A stretch of 33,525 nt of DNA. Source: UBA8337 sp965662725. Lineage in GTDB: Bacteria; Pseudomonadota; Alphaproteobacteria; RS24. Of this stretch, positions 7,292 to 14,666 are shown one piece after another. The stretch covers positions 1-33,525 of the forward strand of contig CBFIIT010000014.1 in assembly GCA_965662725.1 (NCBI GenBank), written 5' to 3'. Below the pieces are notes generated by a model, which saw nothing but the letters and a program-made list of their open reading frames with translations, had not been told where the DNA came from and searched no databases. Position 1 is the stretch's first letter. Each line of letters begins with the position of its first letter. The translations under genes and the position numbers were made by a program.

Positions 7292-7821
7292 TATCCAACC
7301 TCTTTCAAATCACGCTGATAGCGTTTCCAGTTCTCGACATAATGTTCCGCCGAGGCAATCATCATTTTTTCATTATTCTCATCCAATTCGCGAACCACTT
7401 TGCCGGGCATGCCGAGCACCATGGAATTATCGGGAATTTCCTTGCCTTCACCAACCAGCGCATGCGCCCCGATGAGACAGTTTTTACCTATCTTCGCGCC
7501 GTTTAAAATCGTCGCGCCAATGCCGATAAGCGAATTATCGCCAACCGTGCAGCCATGCAGCATGGCCTGATGGCCAATGGTTACGTTTTTGCCCAAAGTC
7601 AGCGGAAAGCCGATATCGGTATGCATGACAGACCCGTCTTGCACATTGGAATTGATACCAATGGTAATCGGCTCATTGTCGCCGCGCAAAACCGCACCGA
7701 ACCAGACACTGGCATTTTCCAGCAAAATTATATCGCCCATAACTTGCGCATCCGGTGCCACCCAATAATTTCCGCTTTCCGGAAATTGCGGGGACTTATC
7801 GCCTAATGCAAAAACGCTCAT
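7291..7821 (-). CDS. Gamma-carbonic anhydrase-family hexapeptide protein
   Basis: A 176-residue left-handed beta-helix protein of the YrdA/PaaY/gamma-carbonic anhydrase family, probably a cytoplasmic trimer. Hexapeptide repeats run through about residues 15-140. The metal-binding histidines are recognisable in VMHTDIG, IGHQAMLHGC and related turns, as are the family segments VWFGAVLRGD and NVQDGSVMH. A C-terminal helix follows. The family includes carbonic anhydrases and CoA-thioesterase-like proteins, so activity is uncertain. ATG 7821 follows GGGAGG five bases upstream. It is the first gene of a minus-strand operon; its stop overlaps the start of the GMC gene as TAATG. Confidence 0.92.
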   Translation of the reverse strand: MSVFALGDKSPQFPESGNYWVAPDAQVMGDIILLENASVWFGAVLRGDNEPITIGINSNVQDGSVMHTDIGFPLTLGKNVTIGHQAMLHGCTVGDNSLIGIGATILNGAKIGKNCLIGAHALVGEGKEIPDNSMVLGMPGKVVRELDENNEKMMIASAEHYVENWKRYQRDLKEVG

Positions 7822-7896
7822 TCATGCCTCCCATAGCTCATGACGTTTGATTGAGAACATGGTAAACAGCATTTGGAAACCGTTAAAGAGGAAACC

Positions 7897-8646
7897 ATGA
7901 TAAAGCGCTTATTGTCGCGGGCTGTGCCGGAACATGAATGGCCGATTTGGATTGTGCCGAGTTTTATTCTCGGCGGCTTCTTGCTCAGCACGCTGCTGTT
8001 TTATCTGATTTATTTCGGCCCGGGTGTTCGTGATATTCAGGGCGTCGCCTATGCGCCGACCGCCAATCAAGACCGGATTAAATTTGAAATCGGCGGCACG
8101 CTGTTCTCGGTTCCGGCGTATTATACACGCGACGGCCAAACGCGGCGTGGTGGGGCGCTGCCATATGCCAATCTGCACGCTTTATTGCCCGACATCCGGC
8201 CATGGCGCGATGAATTGGCAGGTGATTTTCTCGATACCTCAATAAACTCGCCGCTTTTATCGGTGACGATTCGCAGCGTGCAGCGCGACATGGCGGAAGC
8301 GCGGCTTTTTTCGGCCCTTTACCAGCCTTATATAGATGGGGCCGGGCAAGTAACCGATAGCGGCCTGCAAGCATTTTCATTTCGCAGCAATTCGCCCTAT
8401 GGCCGAAAACAGATTTTCAAAGGATTGCCGAAAGGCTCAAGCACTGACCGCGCTACTGCCCCCTTGTTTATTTGCGACACGGTAAATCATAACAATCCGG
8501 TTTGCGAAAGCCGCTTCGATCTCGGCAATACGGCACAAGTCAGTTACACGTTTAAGCGCGTGCACCTGGCCAAATGGGAGACCATTGACGGCGATCTAAA
8601 AGAGCTTATCCGTAATTTCCGAGCCGCTGCGCGGCGACAGAATTAG
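7897..8646 (+). CDS. Unknown membrane-anchored protein
   Basis: I do not recognise this 249-residue protein. One transmembrane helix lies at about residues 20-43 (WIVPSFILGGFLLSTLLFYL), preceded by a short charged tail, so about 200 residues are probably periplasmic. Two cysteines about eleven residues apart (FICDT and PVCESRF) could form a disulfide. Segments such as RIKFEIGGTLFSVP and RRGGALPYANLHALLPDIRPW look like a beta-rich domain that I recall loosely from other unannotated alphaproteobacterial proteins. ATG 7897 follows AAGAGG; an in-frame TTG at 7873 has no ribosome-binding site. It is divergent from the carbonic anhydrase gene and stands alone, converging on the DUF3126 gene with a 3-nt gap. 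Confidence 0.8.
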   Translation: MIKRLLSRAVPEHEWPIWIVPSFILGGFLLSTLLFYLIYFGPGVRDIQGVAYAPTANQDRIKFEIGGTLFSVPAYYTRDGQTRRGGALPYANLHALLPDIRPWRDELAGDFLDTSINSPLLSVTIRSVQRDMAEARLFSALYQPYIDGAGQVTDSGLQAFSFRSNSPYGRKQIFKGLPKGSSTDRATAPLFICDTVNHNNPVCESRFDLGNTAQVSYTFKRVHLAKWETIDGDLKELIRNFRAAARRQN

Positions 8647-8649
8647 CGT

Positions 8650-8862
8650 CTATAAAGTCGGCAGGTCGAATTCCAAAATCGCCATATTAAAGGCGTAAGA
8701 AATCTCACCTTCTTCATCGTCACGGAACATTGTGCCGATAAACTCATCTTCCATGAATACTTCGATCATGTCGTCTTTGGCACCGCGCTTCAGCGTCAGC
8801 ATATCGTTTTGAAACTTCAACCGCATATAGGTCTGAACGCGAATGATTTCATCATTATTCAT
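8650..8862 (-). CDS. DUF3126-family small protein
   Basis: A 70-residue acidic protein matching my memory of DUF3126, a short alphaproteobacterial family often next to cysE. The recognisable parts are MRLKFQNDMLTLKRG, the central EVFMEDEFIGTMFRDDEEGE and the end SYAFNMAILEFDL. No function is known to me. ATG 8862 lies eight bases after GGAG; the in-frame GTG at 8871 is too close to that site. It lies 35 bp downstream of the SDR gene and in the same direction as cysE, so the three may share a transcript. Confidence 0.82.
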   Translation of the reverse strand: MNNDEIIRVQTYMRLKFQNDMLTLKRGAKDDMIEVFMEDEFIGTMFRDDEEGEISYAFNMAILEFDLPTL

Positions 8863-8897
8863 GGGGGTCACTCCGACTCGTTTTAATTGCCGCTAAG

Positions 8898-9686
8898 CTA
8901 TTGGGCCGTGAAGCCGCCGTCAATCACCAGTTCAGAACCGGTCATCCATTCCGACTCGTCTGAGGCAAGAAACACCACACCATTGGCAATATCGCGCGGC
9001 ACACCCATTCGGCCCGCCGGTATGCCCATGGTCAGCATTTCAATCGCTTCATTTTCGCCCGGAAACACCCCTTGCGAAACGGCCTGTTTGATGCCGTCAC
9101 GGACAATATCCGTGCCAACAAAACCGGGGTGAATGGAATTGACGCGAATGGGATAACCAAGACTGCCCATTTCCACCGCCAATGATTTGGTCAGCAAGCG
9201 GACACCGCCTTTGGCTGCATGATAAGGCGCCTGATTGGCCGAGCCGACAATGCCGTAAATTGACGACACATTGATGATGCTGCCGCCGGTTTGTTTCATA
9301 TGCCGCACAGCGTGTTTGCAGCCGAGAAAAACCCCATCCAAATCAATCGCGGTAACGTGCCGCCATTGTTCCAAACTGGTCTCTTCAAACGGGGTGGAAT
9401 CATGCGCGATACCGGCATTATTGACCATCACATCAAGACTGCCAAACTGCTCCAGCGTTTTCGCCAAAGCCGCTTCCCATTGCACTTCTTCGACCACATC
9501 ATGGAGCATGAAATCCATATTTTCATGCGCATCGGCCAGCTTAATGCCTTCATCTTCCAGCACGTCTGTGACCATAACATTGGCCCCTTCTGCGTGCATG
9601 GCGCGCGCCATTTCCGCGCCCAAGCCTTTTGCTCCGCCTGAAACAAAGGCTGTTTTCCCCTGCAATCTGCCTGCCGATCCACTCAT
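8898..9686 (-). CDS. Short-chain dehydrogenase/reductase
   Basis: A 262-residue classical SDR, an NAD(P)-dependent oxidoreductase. The cofactor motif is SGGAKGLG at about residues 16-23, a variant of TGxxxGxG beginning with serine. VNNAG lies at about 94-98, the catalytic serine in NVSSIYG, and YHAAK holds the Tyr-x-x-x-Lys pair. HPGFVGTDIV and the C-terminal ELVIDGGFTAQ are typical. An aspartate after the second strand (VTDVLED) suggests preference for NAD over NADP. The substrate is unknown. ATG 9686 follows a run of eight G residues inside a hairpin loop, an unusual initiation region. It lies 32 bp after cysE and before the DUF3126 gene. Confidence 0.92.
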   Translation of the reverse strand: MSGSAGRLQGKTAFVSGGAKGLGAEMARAMHAEGANVMVTDVLEDEGIKLADAHENMDFMLHDVVEEVQWEAALAKTLEQFGSLDVMVNNAGIAHDSTPFEETSLEQWRHVTAIDLDGVFLGCKHAVRHMKQTGGSIINVSSIYGIVGSANQAPYHAAKGGVRLLTKSLAVEMGSLGYPIRVNSIHPGFVGTDIVRDGIKQAVSQGVFPGENEAIEMLTMGIPAGRMGVPRDIANGVVFLASDESEWMTGSELVIDGGFTAQ

Positions 9687-9707
9687 GTCAACCCCCCCCT
9701 TTTGACA
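9686..9707 (-). promoter_or_regulatory. G8 ribosome-binding tract in hairpin loop before SDR
   Basis: On the minus strand TGTCAA (9707-9702) and TTGACA (9691-9686) form a 6-bp stem around a ten-base loop containing eight consecutive G (9699-9692). The G-run is the only Shine-Dalgarno candidate, and the A of the SDR ATG is the last stem base. Homopolymers of this length can slip during replication. Confidence 0.5.
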
Positions 9708-9718
9708 GTTCACGTGAT

Positions 9719-10537
9719 TTAAATGCTTTCGCCATCCTGAACCACTGAATGGTCCATTTGCCGAGACGGTTCCGGTGTCGATACTTTGCCGACAATTTTT
9801 GCCGGCACACCGACTGCCGTTGTATAGGGCGGCACATCAGTCAGCACCACGGAGCCGCCTCCGATTTTGGCGCAATCACCGACTCGAATATTGCCCAGCA
9901 CTTTCGCGCCGACAGAAATCAACACGCCATTGCCGATTTTCGGATGCCGATCGCCGCCTTCCTTGCCGCTGCCGCCCAAAGTGACGCCATGCAGCATGGA
10001 CACATCATCGCCGACCACCGCCGTTTCCCCGATAACCACGCCGGTCGCATGGTCAATAAATATCCCCTTACCGATTTTTGCGGCCGGGTGAATATCCGCC
10101 TGAAACACTTCCGAGGCGCGGTTTTGCAAATATAACGCCATGCCGCGTTGGCCTTCTTCTATAAGCCAATGCGCAGCACGATAAGTTTGCAGAGCCAGAA
10201 AGCCCTTAAAGTACAACACCGCATCCAAATAGGCGCGGCAAGCCGGATCGCGGTCAAAATACGCCACAATATCGGCGCGCATCGCATCAGCGGCAATTTC
10301 ATTTTCAGCAAAGGCTTGTTCAAAAACTTCGCACAAAGCGCGCGCGCCCATTCCAGCATTGGCCAATTTTTCCGATAAATGCGAAGCAACGGCCAATTCC
10401 AATTTCTCGAAATTCAGCATAGTGGCGTGCAAAAAGCTCGACATGGCCGGCTCATTTTCGGCCATTTCTGCAGCTTCTGTGCGGATGCGCGACCATACAG
10501 GGTCAATGCGCGATAATTTTTCAGCAAGTTCCGGCAT
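9719..10537 (-). CDS. cysE: Serine O-acetyltransferase
   Basis: Transfers acetyl from acetyl-CoA to L-serine, giving O-acetylserine for cysteine synthesis. The 272-residue protein has the helical N-terminal domain (about residues 1-140, including DPACRAYLDAVLYFKGFLALQ) and the left-handed beta-helix with ADIHPAAKIGKGIFIDHATG, GDDVSMLHGVTLGG and GAKVLGNIRVG. The catalytic histidines in IDHATG and LHGVTLGG are intact. The C-terminal tail ends in isoleucine, the residue that usually anchors into O-acetylserine sulfhydrylase in the cysteine synthase complex. ATG 10537 follows a GGGACGGA stretch. It leads a probable unit with the SDR and DUF3126 genes and is divergent from the hydrolase operon. 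Confidence 0.95.
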   Translation of the reverse strand: MPELAEKLSRIDPVWSRIRTEAAEMAENEPAMSSFLHATMLNFEKLELAVASHLSEKLANAGMGARALCEVFEQAFAENEIAADAMRADIVAYFDRDPACRAYLDAVLYFKGFLALQTYRAAHWLIEEGQRGMALYLQNRASEVFQADIHPAAKIGKGIFIDHATGVVIGETAVVGDDVSMLHGVTLGGSGKEGGDRHPKIGNGVLISVGAKVLGNIRVGDCAKIGGGSVVLTDVPPYTTAVGVPAKIVGKVSTPEPSRQMDHSVVQDGESI

Positions 10538-10585
10538 GGTTCCGTCCCTTTTGCCTTTCGTAATATGCCCGTTCACGATACCATT

Positions 10586-10604
10586 TTGCCAAATCCTCTG
10601 GCAA
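10586..10604. promoter_or_regulatory. TTGCCA-N7-TGGCAA inverted repeat
   Basis: Perfect 6-bp arms with a 7-base centre lie in the 80-bp region between the divergent cysE and alpha/beta hydrolase genes, ending 13 bp before the hydrolase start. The symmetry suggests an operator for a dimeric regulator; a hairpin in the short leader is the alternative. Confidence 0.4.
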
Positions 10605-10617
10605 GCGGCCTTTCATT

Positions 10618-11454
10618 ATGCCTTTTACGCAAACAAGTGACTTAAAGATTTATTTTGAGCAGGCCGGCAGCGGCCCTGACCTTCTGGTGTTGAGCGGTAC
10701 CGGCAGTGATTTACGCAAAAAACCGAATATTATGAACAGCCCGCTCAGCTCGCATTTTCGCGTAACCAGTTTCGACCAGCGCGGCCTCGGCCAAACAGAT
10801 AAGCCCCAAGCCGACAAAATGGAGAGCAGCTATAATATGGCTGCTTATGCTGATGACGCGGCTGCCTTAATGGACGCTCTGGAAATCGAAACCGCCATGG
10901 TGCTGGGTATCAGCTTTGGCGGCATGGTGGGACAAGAATTTGCCATTCGCCACAGTGCGCGTGTTTCGCGCATGGCTTTATGGTGCACATCCCCGGGTGG
11001 AGCCGGTGGCGCCTCTTATCCTTTGCACGAGCTGGCGCATTTGACAGAAGACGAACGCGTGACCGCCGGCATGAAATTGAATGATACGCGGATTGATGAG
11101 GGGTGGTTGGCCGACAATCCCGATGCGATTGAAGCGGCGCGGCAACGCCTCGATATGTCGGCTTTTGACCATGAAGCCGGTTTTGAGGCCGGTCGGCAAG
11201 GCCAATTGGCGGCGCGCGCGCAGCATGATTGCTGGGCACGGTTGGACCGCATCACCTGTCCGGTTCTTCTTGCCGGTGGTGAATTTGACGGCATTGCCAG
11301 GCCCGAAGCCATGCAGGCAATGCAAACCCAAATCCCCAATGCGCATCTGAAATTTTATCAAGGTGGGCATTTATTTATGCTGCAAGACGGGGCGGTATTC
11401 CCCGACCTCATCGCATTTTTACAAGAACCGTTCTCAAAAAAGGAAGACAGATGA
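10618..11454 (+). CDS. Alpha/beta-fold hydrolase
   Basis: A 278-residue cytoplasmic alpha/beta hydrolase. The nucleophile elbow is GISFGGMVG at about residues 98-106. The acid is probably the aspartate in LAGGEFDGIA and the histidine lies in YQGGHLFML near residue 253. The oxyanion region is LVLSGTGSD. It resembles lactone- and ester-hydrolysing members such as 3-oxoadipate enol-lactonase-type proteins, but no specific substrate can be assigned. The ATG at 10618 has only a weak upstream AAGCGG. Its stop overlaps the start of the crotonase gene as ATGA, so it leads a probable operon with the crotonase, SDR and amidohydrolase genes. An inverted repeat at 10586-10604 may regulate it. Confidence 0.92.
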   Translation: MPFTQTSDLKIYFEQAGSGPDLLVLSGTGSDLRKKPNIMNSPLSSHFRVTSFDQRGLGQTDKPQADKMESSYNMAAYADDAAALMDALEIETAMVLGISFGGMVGQEFAIRHSARVSRMALWCTSPGGAGGASYPLHELAHLTEDERVTAGMKLNDTRIDEGWLADNPDAIEAARQRLDMSAFDHEAGFEAGRQGQLAARAQHDCWARLDRITCPVLLAGGEFDGIARPEAMQAMQTQIPNAHLKFYQGGHLFMLQDGAVFPDLIAFLQEPFSKKEDR

Positions 11455-12272
11455 GCGATTTATTGCCCGCCAATACGCAAAGTTTTGAAACCGGCGCAAT
11501 GCGGCTATGCGCCGGAATTGAGGAAACCGATAAGGGGTGCATAGGTCATTTGCGTTTCAATCTGCCGCAAAAGCACAATGTTATTGATTTGGAAGGTTGG
11601 CAGGCCATCACGCCGGTGATGCAAAAATTCGCCGCGACAGACAATATACGTTTGGTGGTTTTGCGCGGCATTGGCGGCAAGGCATTTGTTGCCGGTGCCG
11701 ATATTGCGCAATTTGAAGAAGTATTGAGCGGGCCGGACGGCTCTGATTTTGACCGCGCCACCATTAACGCATTTGACGCGATTGCCGATTGTCCGATACC
11801 GACCCTTGCCGCCATTGAAGGCTATTGCATTGGCGGCGGACTTGGCATTGCGGCGGCCTGCGATTTACGCATGGCGCGCGATGATAGCCGTTTCGGTATT
11901 CCGGCAGGAAAATTGGGATTGGCTTATCCGGCCAATGCGACCCATCAATTGGCTCGCTTGGTTGGCGTTTCTGAAGCGAAGCGGATAATTTTTACCGCCG
12001 CTAATCTGAAGGTTCCCGAGGCGTTAAATATCGGCCTTATCAATATGGCCGAAGCGGCGGAAAATTTCGAAACAGCGCTTGGCGAATTGATATCGCAAAT
12101 TGCGTCCAATGCGCCAATGAGTTTGCAGGCCAGTAAGTTTGTGCTCGACAATCCGAAAGCGGCGCATGAGCAGATTAAAAAACGCCTTGCAGACTGCCTT
12201 GCCAGTGATGATTATGCTGAAGGCAGACGCGCTTTTATGGAGAAGCGCAAACCCGCGTTTAAAGGGCATTAG
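11451..12272 (+). CDS. Enoyl-CoA hydratase/isomerase-family protein without catalytic glutamates
   Basis: A 273-residue crotonase-fold protein with oxyanion-hole segments KAFVAGADIAQF and YCIGGGLGIAAACDL and the C-terminal FMEKRKPAF typical of hydratases. The two glutamates that add and remove water in true enoyl-CoA hydratases should lie in GGGxE and in FGxPE. Here they are glycine (GGGLGIA) and alanine (FGIPAGKLG). The fold and probably acyl-CoA binding remain, but classical hydration is unlikely. Other crotonase activities such as isomerisation, decarboxylation or C-C hydrolysis are possible. It overlaps the preceding hydrolase by four bases. The next SDR gene follows with an AGGAGG that overlaps this stop codon. 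Confidence 0.9.
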   Translation: MSDLLPANTQSFETGAMRLCAGIEETDKGCIGHLRFNLPQKHNVIDLEGWQAITPVMQKFAATDNIRLVVLRGIGGKAFVAGADIAQFEEVLSGPDGSDFDRATINAFDAIADCPIPTLAAIEGYCIGGGLGIAAACDLRMARDDSRFGIPAGKLGLAYPANATHQLARLVGVSEAKRIIFTAANLKVPEALNIGLINMAEAAENFETALGELISQIASNAPMSLQASKFVLDNPKAAHEQIKKRLADCLASDDYAEGRRAFMEKRKPAFKGH

Positions 12273-12281
12273 GAGGATATG

Positions 12282-13070
12282 ATGGATTTTTCAGATCAAG
12301 TGGCAATCATCACCGGCTCATCCGCCGGTATTGGTGAAGCGGCAGCTATCGGCATGGCCGAAGGCGGCGCTAAGCTGGTCATTAATTATTCCAAAAGTGC
12401 CGAGGCGGCAGAAAAAGTTGTAGCCGCATGTAAAGCCGCCGGTGGCGATGCGATTGCCGTGCAGGCTGATGTATCGGATGACGCCAATTGCAAAAAACTG
12501 GTCGAAGCAGCGATGGACCAATGGGGTCGTCTCGACATTTTGGTGAATAATGCGGGCACTACGAAATTTATGGACCATGATAATTTGGACGGTCTCGACG
12601 CAGCTGACTTTGAGCAGATTTACGCGCTTAATTTAGTAGGCCCCTATCAGATGATAAAATATGCACGGCCGCATCTGGCGAAAGCCGACGCCCCGTCCAT
12701 TGTTAATATTTCTTCTGTCGCCGGTGTGCGTGGCATTGGCTCATCATTGGCTTATGTCGCGTCAAAAGGCGCATTGAACTCGACCACTTTGGCACTGGCT
12801 CGGTCATTGGGACCGGAGAATATTCGCGTCAATGCGGTCTGCCCGGGCTTTGTCGGTACGGATTGGTTTCGCAATGCGTTTGGCGATGAAGTGTTTGACC
12901 AAATTGCCGAGGGGCAACGCAAAGGCACGCCTATGGGTCGCGCCGGTGGCCCTGATGACATTAAAGGCCCGATATTGTTTTTCGCCAGCCGCACCAGCGC
13001 ACATGTGACCGGACAATTGCTGGTTGTCGATGCCGGTATGCTTTTGGGCATGCCGTTTAAAATTGGATAG
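12282..13070 (+). CDS. Short-chain dehydrogenase/reductase (FabG-like)
   Basis: A classical SDR of about 262 residues. The cofactor motif is ITGSSAGIGEA near residues 10-20, ILVNNAG follows near 86, the catalytic serine lies in NISSVAG, and YVASK provides Tyr and Lys. PGFVGTDWF and a C-terminal QLLVVDAGMLLG are also seen. The residues after the second strand (NYSKSAEA) fit many NADP-using enzymes, as in 3-oxoacyl reductases. The substrate is unknown; the context with an acyl-CoA-type crotonase suggests a beta-hydroxy or beta-keto acid derivative. The start is ATG 12282, five bases after AGGAGG, rather than the adjacent ATG at 12279, which is too close. The amidohydrolase gene begins about 10 bp downstream. 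Confidence 0.92.
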   Translation: MDFSDQVAIITGSSAGIGEAAAIGMAEGGAKLVINYSKSAEAAEKVVAACKAAGGDAIAVQADVSDDANCKKLVEAAMDQWGRLDILVNNAGTTKFMDHDNLDGLDAADFEQIYALNLVGPYQMIKYARPHLAKADAPSIVNISSVAGVRGIGSSLAYVASKGALNSTTLALARSLGPENIRVNAVCPGFVGTDWFRNAFGDEVFDQIAEGQRKGTPMGRAGGPDDIKGPILFFASRTSAHVTGQLLVVDAGMLLGMPFKIG

Positions 13071-13080
13071 GAGCCGAATG

Positions 13081-14346
13081 ATGAGTGCCGAACTGAAAAA
13101 GAAAGTTTGCGATATTATCGACCAAATGGCCGGTGAATTGGTTGAGGCCAGCCATGCCATTCACGCCAATCCGGAAATCGCTTTTGAGGAAACATTCGCG
13201 CATGGCCTGCTGACCGATAAAGTGGAAGCGGCGGGTCTTTCGGTTGAGCGGCACGCTTGCGGTCTGGATACCGCGTTTATCTCATCTTTCGGGAGCGGCG
13301 ACACTGAGGTCGGTATTTTATCGGAATATGATGCATTGCCCGGTATCGGTCATGCTTGCGGCCATAATATTATCGCCACAACCGGCCTTGGTGCTTCATT
13401 GGCGCTGTCTAAATTAAACGGCGAATTGCCCGGCAAAGTGCGCTATCTCGGCACACCGGCAGAAGAGAGCGGCAATGGCAAGGAATTAATGGCGCGACAA
13501 GGCGCATTTGATGCGCTGGATGCGGCAATGATGGTGCATCCCGCCGGCATCGACCTCATCACCATGCCAAGTCTTGCCGTCAATGAAGTGCGCGTCACCT
13601 ATACAGGAAAAGCGGCGCATGCCTCGGCCATGCCATTTGCCGGTGTCAATGCGCTGGACGCTTTGGTCACTGCCTATCAATCGATTGCACAATTGCGCCA
13701 GCACATAAAACAAAGCGAGCGCATTCACGGCATTTTTAATGAGGCCGGATTGGCTCCGAATATTGTGCCCGATAATGCCGTCGGCACGTTTTACGTTCGG
13801 GCTGAAAACGGTCTCGCTTTGGCTGATTTGAAAAAGCGCGTGCAAAATTGCTTCGAAGCCGGTGCGCTGGCCGCCGGTTGCGATGTGCAAATTGACTGGG
13901 CCTTAGGCGATTATTTGGAGATAAAAGATAGCTGGCCGATTGCTGAGCGGTATAAGCAAAATGCCGAAAGCTTGGGGCGTGACTTTTTCCCATTGGAAAA
14001 AATGCCGACCAGCGGCGCCGGCTCCACCGATATGGGCAATATCAGCCACCGCGTGCCCTCTATTCATCCGATGATTTCCTGCGCGCCGCCCAGTGTGGTC
14101 ATTCATAATCCTGAATTTGCAAAATGGGCCGGTTCAGAAAAAGGCGATAAGGCGGTGGTCGACGGTGCCAAAGCCTTGGCGATGACCGCGATTGACGTGT
14201 TGACTGATAAAACCATGCTGCAGGAAGCAAAATCCGAATTCAATAAAACGGCGGAATTTTCAGCCCAATCAATCGCGCAAGCTTGGCACGGCGAAGGCGG
14301 CCATGGTAACGGCGATGCCGCATTGGGTGGCTGCGGCTGCTGCTGA
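13081..14346 (+). CDS. M20-family amidohydrolase with Gly/Cys-rich tail
   Basis: A 421-residue metallopeptidase-family amidohydrolase resembling the PM20D2/ACY1L2 and AbgA/AbgB group, which hydrolyse N-acyl amino acids or dipeptides. The metal-site motifs are SEYDALPGIGHACGHN, PAEESGNGK, MMVHPAG and, late in the protein, GSTDMGNISHRVPSIHPM. The dimerisation/lid domain lies in the middle (GKAAHASAMPFAGVNALDA). The last ~18 residues are odd: HGEGGHGNGDAALGG followed by CGCC, a Gly/His/Cys tail not typical of the family as I know it. The start is ATG 13081 (or 13078) after AGGAG. It is the last enzyme of the tight operon; the CHCC zinc-finger gene follows after 76 bp. Confidence 0.92.
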   Translation: MSAELKKKVCDIIDQMAGELVEASHAIHANPEIAFEETFAHGLLTDKVEAAGLSVERHACGLDTAFISSFGSGDTEVGILSEYDALPGIGHACGHNIIATTGLGASLALSKLNGELPGKVRYLGTPAEESGNGKELMARQGAFDALDAAMMVHPAGIDLITMPSLAVNEVRVTYTGKAAHASAMPFAGVNALDALVTAYQSIAQLRQHIKQSERIHGIFNEAGLAPNIVPDNAVGTFYVRAENGLALADLKKRVQNCFEAGALAAGCDVQIDWALGDYLEIKDSWPIAERYKQNAESLGRDFFPLEKMPTSGAGSTDMGNISHRVPSIHPMISCAPPSVVIHNPEFAKWAGSEKGDKAVVDGAKALAMTAIDVLTDKTMLQEAKSEFNKTAEFSAQSIAQAWHGEGGHGNGDAALGGCGCC

Positions 14347-14386
14347 GCGAATGGCGGCTTTCATGCGCTTGCTCTGTCTCGGCCAA

Positions 14387-14400
14387 GCGTTTATAAACGC
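14387..14400. promoter_or_regulatory. Perfect 14-bp palindrome upstream of zinc-finger gene
   Basis: GCGTTTATAAACGC is fully self-complementary and lies 22 bp before the ATG of the zinc-finger gene. It has no loop and no T-run, so an operator is more likely than a terminator. Its centre TTATAA might also overlap a -10 element. Confidence 0.35.
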
Positions 14401-14422
14401 GGCGAGTCACAAGAGGTAAATC

Positions 14423-14617
14423 ATGGCGCAGGTAGCGACCCCGAAAATCAGTAATAATGACGGCGCATCGGAAATTTTTGTCGATGTGAAAGAATTTGAA
14501 TGTATCGGTGCCGACGCACCTTATGACCATCCGCATATTTATCTCGATATGGGCAGTGAAGACGAGATTATCTGCCCCTATTGCTCGACCCGCTATCGTT
14601 TTCAAACGAACGCATAG
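14423..14617 (+). CDS. CHCC zinc-finger protein (complex I NDUFS6-like)
   Basis: A 64-residue protein of the short zinc-finger family (zf-CHCC) related to the C-terminal domain of mitochondrial complex I subunit NDUFS6. The four zinc ligands fit as C27 (FECIGA), H36 (YDHPHIYL), C51 and C54 (CPYCSTRY). In alphaproteobacteria homologues are accessory proteins of NADH dehydrogenase; whether this one associates with complex I is inferred. ATG 14423 follows AGAGG. It is 76 bp downstream of the amidohydrolase gene with a palindrome between, so it may have its own promoter. Confidence 0.9.
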   Translation: MAQVATPKISNNDGASEIFVDVKEFECIGADAPYDHPHIYLDMGSEDEIICPYCSTRYRFQTNA

Positions 14618-14666
14618 TTTCAAAATAGTCTTGCCTCGAGACTGAAAATCTTGGCATTGTCTTGCG

